A stretch of 64,000 nt of DNA. Source: Ralstonia pickettii. GTDB taxonomy: Bacteria > Pseudomonadota > Gammaproteobacteria > Burkholderiales > Burkholderiaceae. The stretch is from positions 930,001 to 994,000 of the forward strand of contig NZ_CP104381.1 in the NCBI RefSeq assembly GCF_030582395.1, read 5' to 3'. Of the stretch, positions 60,008-64,000 are shown piece after piece (positions within the stretch are counted from its first letter, which is position 1; the number at the start of each line of letters is the position of its first letter). A model generated the notes under the pieces. It saw only the letters and a program-made list of their open reading frames with translations, searched no databases and was not told where the DNA came from. A program made the position numbers and the translations under genes.

Positions 60008-61186
60008 ATGGCGACAAAGCGAGAAAGAAACGGCAAGTGGGAATACATCATCAAGCGCAAGGCGCTGTTCCCCAAGCCTCTGGTCCTGCGATTCGAAAAG
60101 GACAAGGAAGAAGAGGGCGATGCCTACGTGCGCAAGCTCGAGGCGCTCCTTGATAAGGGGATCATTCCAGAAGGGCTGCTCGAATACCGCGAGCCGGAGA
60201 GCAAGTTTCCCTTCGTCGGTGACGTGATCCGCGAATACTTGAAAACGCAGCACGTGCCTGAATCGGACGTGACCTGCTTGAATGTCCTCTATGCGCGCGT
60301 TGGTGTGACTCGCCTTAAAGCAGTCAACTATGCTTGGGTCGAAAGCTGGATCGCCGGCATGAAAAGGGAACTCACGCTCGCGCCTTCTACGATTCGCCAC
60401 CACGTCGGCGCGCTTGGAAGATGCTTTGATTGGGCCTCGAACAGAGGCATCGTCGAGCTGACGGTGAACCCGATCCGCATGCTGCCCAAGCGCTACGCCA
60501 ACTACACGGACGCGGACATGCGAGCGCTCGAAGTGTCGGGCAGGGCCGACGAGGCAGACCACGAGAACGAGCGCGATCGCCGCCTGCACGGCAAGGACGA
60601 AGAGGATGCCATCCGCGCCGTGCTGATCGACCGCGCGAAGCCCGAGGACAAGGAGCGGCCGCTGGAGTTGAACTACCGACCGGCGCTCATCCTGCTGTTC
60701 GAGCTGGCTCTGGAGACGGCCATGCGCATGCGCGAGATATACACGCTCACGCTGGACCAGATCAATGAAGGGATGCGCACTGTGTTCCTGGACAAGACCA
60801 AGAACGGCGACAAGCGCCAGGTGCCGCTGTCATCGGTCGCGCTCGACTGCATCCGGCGCTACAAGGCGCTGGTGGAGTCTGGCGACGCAGAGATGGATGG
60901 GTGGGACATGGCCGGCGGGCGGCTGTTCCCGTGGTGGGATGGAGAGAAGAAGAGCCTGCGCGCCACGACGGCCAAGCTCTCCAAGCAGTTCTCGCGGATC
61001 TTCCAGCACGCCGGAAGCCCCGATCTGCACTTCCACGATCTGCGTCATGAGGCGACCTCTCGCCTCTATGAGCGCACCACGCTCACGGACGTGCAGATCG
61101 CCTCGATTACGGGCCACAAGGATCTGCGCATGCTCAAGCGCTACGCCAACCTGCGCGGCAGCGACCTAGCCAGCAAGCTCTGGTAG
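60008..61186 (+). CDS. int: Tyrosine-type site-specific integrase
   Basis: 392-residue recombinase. An N-terminal arm-binding part, including a basic start (ATKRERNGKWEYIIKRK), and a core-binding SAM-like domain (about 65-165) precede the catalytic domain with Arg240 (TAMRMREI), Lys in DKTKNGDK, the His343-x2-Arg346 pair in FHDLRHEA, His in ITGHKD and the nucleophile Tyr379 (LKRYANL). All catalytic residues are present, so it looks functional. It lies 193 bp after tRNA-Cys and points away from it. Its end overlaps the convergent excisionase-like gene by 21 bp. It defines the left end of a genomic island. Confidence 0.93.
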   Translation: MATKRERNGKWEYIIKRKALFPKPLVLRFEKDKEEEGDAYVRKLEALLDKGIIPEGLLEYREPESKFPFVGDVIREYLKTQHVPESDVTCLNVLYARVGVTRLKAVNYAWVESWIAGMKRELTLAPSTIRHHVGALGRCFDWASNRGIVELTVNPIRMLPKRYANYTDADMRALEVSGRADEADHENERDRRLHGKDEEDAIRAVLIDRAKPEDKERPLELNYRPALILLFELALETAMRMREIYTLTLDQINEGMRTVFLDKTKNGDKRQVPLSSVALDCIRRYKALVESGDAEMDGWDMAGGRLFPWWDGEKKSLRATTAKLSKQFSRIFQHAGSPDLHFHDLRHEATSRLYERTTLTDVQIASITGHKDLRMLKRYANLRGSDLASKLW

Positions 61187-61504
61187 CTCGGGCAGCTCGC
61201 GCTTCTTCTTCTCGGCGCGCTTGGCCAGGAGAGGGCTCACCAGCGTGCCATTGCGGCGTGCAGATGCGGCGAGCCCTTCATCCACGATCGTCTCATTGCG
61301 GCGCTCGGCTTGCTGCTGCTTCACGCGCAGACGCAGGTAGCCAATCAGGTCGTCTTCCAGGAACACCCATGCGCGCCCAATGCGGGCGCCAGGCAGATCG
61401 CCGCTGCCGGCGAGCTTCAATGCTGTGGTCCGGTCCACCTTCAGGAAGGCGGCGCACTCCTCAATGTCCAAAGTCCTCACGGTCATCAACCTAGAAACAG
61501 TCAT
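61166..61504 (-). CDS. Excisionase-like helix-turn-helix protein
   Basis: 112 residues from ATG 61504, or 106 from ATG 61486. The N-terminal part TLDIEECAAFLKVDRTTALKLAGSGDLPGARIGRAWVF-like region (about 10-46) fits the excisionase/HTH_17 MerR-like fold that binds att DNA and turns an integrase toward excision. The C-terminal half is highly charged (Arg, Lys, Glu) and may contact DNA or partners. Convergent with the integrase and overlapping its last 21 bp. A control role in excision is inferred from fold and place. Confidence 0.75.
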   Translation of the reverse strand: MTVSRLMTVRTLDIEECAAFLKVDRTTALKLAGSGDLPGARIGRAWVFLEDDLIGYLRLRVKQQQAERRNETIVDEGLAASARRNGTLVSPLLAKRAEKKKRELPELPELAG

Positions 61505-61520
61505 TACTTACTATTGGCGC

Positions 61521-61549
61521 ATCCTACCCCAGGACTTGATGCGAGTAAA
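61521..61549 (-). promoter_or_regulatory. Promoter of the excisionase-like gene
   Basis: On the minus strand TTTACT (61549-61544), a 17-bp spacer and TAGGAT (61526-61521), 17 bp before the ATG at 61504. A copy of the island palindrome (61549-61562) abuts the -35, and a degenerate second copy (61499-61512) covers the start codon. Confidence 0.65.
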
Positions 61550-61562
61550 GTAAGCGTTGACT
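61549..61562. promoter_or_regulatory. Island operator copy 1 (AGTAAGCGTTGACT)
   Basis: Matches AGTYAAYRTTGACT, the 14-bp palindrome perfect at 63712-63725, with one well-kept half (GTTGACT). It touches the -35 of the excisionase-like gene. See the related sites at 63169, 63215, 63315 and 63712. Confidence 0.55.
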
Positions 61563-61721
61563 GTTGTCTGTGCGCCACATACCCCTCTTCTTTGTTCACA
61601 ATCTGTCTGCCTTTTGTAAGGCTGAGGTGTAAAAATCTTCCTTAGCAAACGCATAAGTCTAAAATCTGCGGCCTCGCTGTTAATCAATGAGGCCGTTACT
61701 TAAATAATCGGGATAACGATT

Positions 61722-61751
61722 TGACAAATAGGCCCGTGACGTTGCTATTTG
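61722..61751 (+). promoter_or_regulatory. Promoter and inverted repeat before the HTH-PAS gene
   Basis: A perfect TTGACA (61722-61727) is followed by CAAATAG (61726-61732) and, after 12 bp, its inverse CTATTTG (61745-61751), which also covers the likely -10 region. This makes a good operator for repression or activation of the gene that starts at 61764. The -10 itself is poor (TATTTG, 18-bp spacer). Confidence 0.6.
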
Positions 61752-61763
61752 GGAAGGGAGTCG

Positions 61764-62411
61764 ATGAGTTTTAGGGAGCGACTAAAGGCGCTGATGAGCG
61801 CCAAAGAAGGGGCCACGCTCGCTGTGATTGCCGATGCGTGTGGTTGCACGCCTCAAGCTGTGCATAAATGGCTCAAGGGTGGAGACATAGGTTATGCCTA
61901 CCTGAAGCGCCTGGCGGCCTATTTCAATGTGAACTGGATCTGGCTTCGTTACGGCGAGCAGGTTGAGGAAGATTGTGATGCGCGGCACGAGAAGCCGGGG
62001 ATAGGGCTGTCCATTGAGCGCAGCCGATATCTGGAGCGCATCGTCGAGAGCGAGCGGCTGCTGCGCACGGCGCTGGAGATGGTCGACGTAGGTGCCTGGG
62101 AGATGAACGTGCTGGCGGGCCGGATCAGCTACAGCGTGACTGCCAGACGCCTGCTAGGCGTGGATGAACGCTACCCGGACGACGTGGTGTCCTTCTTTCA
62201 ACTGATGGTTGAGGAGGACGCGCAGTTGCTTGAGGAGCGTATCGCCTCAGCGGTTCGAACAGCCTCAGCCTTACAGGGAGCTTTCCGACTGAAAGCAAAC
62301 GCTAAGGTTTGGCTGTCGCTTTGCGGTGGCTTTTCTGACCACGTAACGGCCGAGAAAGGGCGTATTTTCGGCGTCTTAAAGCGCGCGAAATTGAGTTATA
62401 AATCTTGTTAA
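61764..62411 (+). CDS. Helix-turn-helix regulator with a PAS-like domain
   Basis: 215 residues from ATG 61764, preceded by AAGGGAG at 7 bp; an in-frame ATG at 61749 is less good. The N-terminal 65 residues form a phage-repressor-like domain (LAVIADACGCTPQAVHKWLKGG, then YFNVNWIWLRYGE, similar to CI-like regulators). After a short helical linker, residues about 96-210 resemble a PAS_3 fold (VGAWEMNVLAGR, RRLLGVDERYPDD, QGAFRLKA, GRIFGVLKRA). Such a layout suggests a repressor whose activity is tuned by a small molecule or redox state. It has no SOS-type autoprotease motif. Function is inferred. Confidence 0.7.
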   Translation: MSFRERLKALMSAKEGATLAVIADACGCTPQAVHKWLKGGDIGYAYLKRLAAYFNVNWIWLRYGEQVEEDCDARHEKPGIGLSIERSRYLERIVESERLLRTALEMVDVGAWEMNVLAGRISYSVTARRLLGVDERYPDDVVSFFQLMVEEDAQLLEERIASAVRTASALQGAFRLKANAKVWLSLCGGFSDHVTAEKGRIFGVLKRAKLSYKSC

Positions 62412-62535
62412 ATCCCCCCAATGTAGGGGTAGTTAGGTTTGTGAAACTTTCCGTAACATTCGCAGCAAATACATAAACTCGTGGTTGAGTTTATGGATCG
62501 CGATGAACTCCAAGTTGTCGTTGATCTAGATCAAA

Positions 62536-62558
62536 AAGAAAGGCGCCCGAAGGCGCCT
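62536..62558 (-). terminator. Terminator of the XRE repressor gene
   Basis: On the minus strand AGGCGCC-TTCG-GGCGCCT (62558-62541) followed by TTTCTTTTT. It ends the leftward XRE transcript 45 bp after its stop. Confidence 0.8.
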
Positions 62559-62603
62559 AGTTGTGAATCAGGGGGAAGTTCCGTGTCTGACTGTGGGTCT
62601 ATC

Positions 62604-63092
62604 TCACTTGCTCTTCGTGAGCGCGTTGTCGGTGCCAAAGCCCGACATAAATTCCTGGAAGCGCTTCTTGTCGCCAGCCGTAGCCAGCTTCGGATTGGGC
62701 AGCTTCGCCGCGCGCAGCGTCTCAATAATCTCGACTTCGTTGGCCGTCAGGATCGGCTGGTTGGCAAACACGTCCTCGATTGCATCCCAAGTCTCTGGCT
62801 GGTATTCACGCAGCACGAGCTGAAGGAAGTAAATCGGGTCCACGTTCAGTGCCTTCGCCATCTGGCCCGTCTTCTGGATGGGCACTTTGGCTCGGCCATT
62901 CTTGATCATGGACACCATGTTCGGAGTGGAAAAGCCCAACTCGTCCGCGAGTTCCTTTTGCGTCTTGCCGCTCAGAGCAAGCATGTGGCTCACGTAGTCA
63001 GCCACCTTCGGGATTTCACCACGCTTCGGTGCCGGCGGCAGGACGTTGGTTGCGCGGGGTCCGCGACGTTTGGTGTTGGTCGTTTCGTTCAT
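62604..63092 (-). CDS. XRE-family transcriptional regulator
   Basis: 162-residue repressor-like protein. A basic N-terminus (residues 1-25) leads to the Cro/C1 helix-turn-helix KTQKELADELGFSTPNMVSMIKNG (about 43-66), followed by helical segments and a C-terminal part with ANQPILTANEVEIIETLR. The small size suits an immunity-repressor or copy-control protein. Its own promoter region holds a 7-bp inverted repeat around a TATAAT (63144-63167), suggesting autoregulation. Candidate binder of the palindromes shared by the island promoters. Confidence 0.8.
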   Translation of the reverse strand: MNETTNTKRRGPRATNVLPPAPKRGEIPKVADYVSHMLALSGKTQKELADELGFSTPNMVSMIKNGRAKVPIQKTGQMAKALNVDPIYFLQLVLREYQPETWDAIEDVFANQPILTANEVEIIETLRAAKLPNPKLATAGDKKRFQEFMSGFGTDNALTKSK

Positions 63093-63143
63093 AGGCTTCC
63101 CTCCTTCTCGTTCTTAGACTGCATCAGACGCCCGATGCGGGTA

Positions 63144-63167
63144 GACGGTCACATTATAGAGACCGTC
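63144..63167 (-). promoter_or_regulatory. XRE promoter with inverted repeat around TATAAT
   Basis: GACGGTC (63144-63150) and GACCGTC (63161-63167) flank ACATTATAGA, whose complement is the -10 TATAAT (63157-63152) of the leftward gene at 63092. A repressor bound here would stop the promoter directly. A weak -35 (TCACTT, 63180-63175) lies in AATAAGAAGTGACT (63169-63182), a relative of the island operator. Confidence 0.65.
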
Positions 63168-63314
63168 AAATAAGAAGTGACTTTACAAAAGGCGTTTGTC
63201 AAGAGTTGGGTTCAAGTCAGTGTTGATTGAACCCGCTTGACTCGATTGTATTGCAGGCGCCGCTGTAGTCAATGGCTCGCCCGTGTGCCTCTCTCACCGG
63301 GTCGATGCATAGTA

Positions 63315-63333
63315 AGTTAATATTGACTATAAT
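63315..63333 (+). promoter_or_regulatory. Promoter of the 69-residue gene with overlapping operator
   Basis: A consensus -10 TATAAT (63328-63333) starts at the last base of AGTTAATATTGACT (63315-63328). No good -35 is seen 16-18 bp upstream, so the site may also act as an activator site or need another regulator. The gene starts at 63386. Confidence 0.6.
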
Positions 63334-63385
63334 CTGACACGTGCTGATCGTTCAGCAACCAACCAAACCAGGAGTGTAGTGTTCC

Positions 63386-63595
63386 ATGTGTTTCGCAAAT
63401 ACCGAGAAGATTGAAGTGGGGAAGGCATTCGCACAGCAGATCGGCCTGGATGTGTATGCCGATCTCGTTGCAGAGGGCGAGGTGATGGAAGAGCTGGATA
63501 TGGGCTCTGCGTTTCTCTGCAAGGTGTCGCATCCGAAGGTGGGGGTCGTGACGCTCCTGAACACTTCGGCAGGCCAAGCAGCGATGCTCGGCTGA
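63386..63595 (+). CDS. Small protein of unknown function in the island
   Basis: 69 residues from ATG 63386, with a single-domain look: an acidic helix-like middle (AEGEVMEELDMGSAF) and a hydrophobic beta-like end (KVGVVTLLNTSAGQAAM). No signal peptide or membrane part. Its own promoter with operator-like palindrome upstream and a Rho-independent terminator (63618-63643) downstream support a real gene. I do not recognise the family. Confidence 0.6.
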   Translation: MCFANTEKIEVGKAFAQQIGLDVYADLVAEGEVMEELDMGSAFLCKVSHPKVGVVTLLNTSAGQAAMLG

Positions 63596-63617
63596 GGTGG
63601 CAAAAGACCAGCGAAAG

Positions 63618-63643
63618 AAGGCGAGCATCTGCTCGCCTTTTTT
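63618..63643 (+). terminator. Terminator after the 69-residue gene
   Basis: GGCGAGCA-TC-TGCTCGCC (63620-63637) followed by TTTTTTG. It separates this gene from the partial CobT-like gene. Confidence 0.85.
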
Positions 63644-63711
63644 GTTGCCGTTGGGAACGTGCGAGTCCCTAGTTGCACGCCCTGAACGTCTCACGTAAGA
63701 TTCGAAATGTA

Positions 63712-63730
63712 AGTCAACGTTGACTATTAC
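63712..63730 (+). promoter_or_regulatory. Perfect 14-bp palindrome and promoter before the CobT-like gene
   Basis: AGTCAACGTTGACT (63712-63725) is a perfect inverted repeat, and its last base begins TATTAC (63725-63730), a -10-like hexamer placed exactly as the TATAAT at 63328. The gene starts at 63748 after AAGGGG. The shared layout implies one regulator for both genes. Confidence 0.6.
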
Positions 63731-63747
63731 AAATCAAGGGGCCGCAC

Positions 63748-64000
63748 ATGAACGACCGAATCCATATTCTCCGTGAAGCTGTTGTCAAAGTCACACAGAT
63801 GCTGTCTGGCAAGGGCATCCAAGTCACGCAACGAGGAGTCAGTGCTTATGTTCAGCCTGGCCCCGACGGCGAGCCCGAGCTGGTCAATCTGCCCTACATG
63901 CCGGACAACGCGACCGACGAACTGGTCAACGCCATTCAGGGCTTCCTTGACCACGAAGTCGCGCACATCCTGTTCAGCGACTTCAAGGCGCTCAAGAAGA
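63748..64000 (+). CDS. HExxH / CobT-like protein (partial, right edge)
   Basis: The first 84 residues of a longer protein. It contains HEVAH at residues 69-73 in FLDHEVAHILFSDF, an HExxH metal-binding motif, and the segment LVNLPYMPDNATDELVNAIQ resembles CobT-type proteins, whose relatives in phages and mobile elements are often labelled cobaltochelatase subunit and carry a C-terminal von Willebrand A domain. The VWA part and any AAA+ partner would lie beyond the window. Cobalamin synthesis is unlikely here; a metal-dependent remodelling role is more plausible, but not shown. Confidence 0.6.
   Translation, partial: MNDRIHILREAVVKVTQMLSGKGIQVTQRGVSAYVQPGPDGEPELVNLPYMPDNATDELVNAIQGFLDHEVAHILFSDFKALKK

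Larger units (their letters stand above)
63093..63385. other. Intergenic region with several palindromes
   Basis: This 293-bp divergent region between the XRE gene and the 69-residue gene is AT-richer than the chromosome left of tRNA-Cys. It holds the inverted repeat at 63144-63167, GGTTCAA-N11-TTGAACC (63209-63233), AGTCAGTGTTGATT (63215-63228) and AGTTAATATTGACT (63315-63328). No gene is seen in it. Confidence 0.7.

Noticed and set aside
62481..63173. A 230-codon plus-strand frame in the island
   Set aside because: It runs over the XRE gene on the other strand and through that gene's terminator and promoter; no family resemblance was found.
63748..64000. A cobalamin biosynthesis gene
   Set aside because: The CobT-like label would suggest this, but no other cob gene is present, the setting is a mobile element, and the HExxH motif fits a different metal-dependent role.

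Overview
The window looks like chromosomal DNA of a beta-proteobacterium of the Burkholderiales, most likely a Ralstonia. The base composition is GC-rich. The gene order is typical of that group: isc cluster with DUF3565, prfB-SDR-lysS, rpmF-plsX-fabHDG-acpP-fabF, rpoE-rseA-mucB-mucD-lepA-lepB-rnc-era-recO-pdxJ-acpS-nagZ, and EF-P paired with the arginine rhamnosyltransferase EarP. The genus comes from recognising families and gene order, not from a database search. A R. pickettii-like lineage is a guess.

Layout. 1-5390 (minus): ribose uptake operon rbsB-rbsA-rbsC-rbsR-rbsK, with rbsK running off the left edge and a perfect LacI-type palindrome upstream. 5753-11847 (plus): iron-sulfur assembly operon iscR-iscS-iscU-iscA-DUF3565-hscB-hscA-fdx-iscX behind a promoter overlapped by an IscR-type site. 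11947-16395 (minus): a glycine-zipper protein, then prfB (with its programmed +1 frameshift), an SDR oxidoreductase and lysS. 16577-22612 (plus): pncB, a LutC-like LUD protein, a sodium/proton antiporter-like carrier, a 2-hydroxyacid dehydrogenase and rmuC. 22697-26196 (minus): a small membrane protein and the molybdenum-cofactor genes moeA, mobA and moaA. 26380-33372: rne divergent from rluC, followed by a HAD phosphatase, a Rieske protein and an S49 protease. 33378-34709 (minus): an RsmI-like methylase and a Maf pyrophosphatase.

34748-54636 (plus) is one long run of housekeeping genes. It starts at a near-consensus promoter with DUF177, rpmF and fatty-acid synthesis, passes through an unidentified membrane protein to the envelope-stress sigma factor rpoE with its regulators RseA and MucB and the protease MucD, and ends with translation, secretion, RNA-processing and cofactor genes, several joined by 4-bp ATGA/GTGA overlaps. 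54713-56598 (minus) holds efp and earP. 56690-59306 (plus) holds uvrC and pgsA. 59334-59845 is a tRNA operon: Gly(GCC), Gly(GCC), Cys(GCA).

From just after tRNA-Cys to the right edge the content changes. There is a tyrosine integrase preceded by three tandem 10-bp repeats, a convergent excisionase-like protein, a helix-turn-helix protein carrying a PAS-like domain, an XRE repressor, an unknown 69-residue protein, and the start of an HExxH/CobT-like protein. This is best read as the left end of an integrated genomic island. Its promoters share a degenerate 14-bp palindrome (AGTYAAYRTTGACT) that lies on or beside the -10 or -35 elements, which suggests one regulator controlling the whole element. 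This stretch is the least explained and most interesting part of the window. No CRISPR array, rRNA or insertion sequence was seen.
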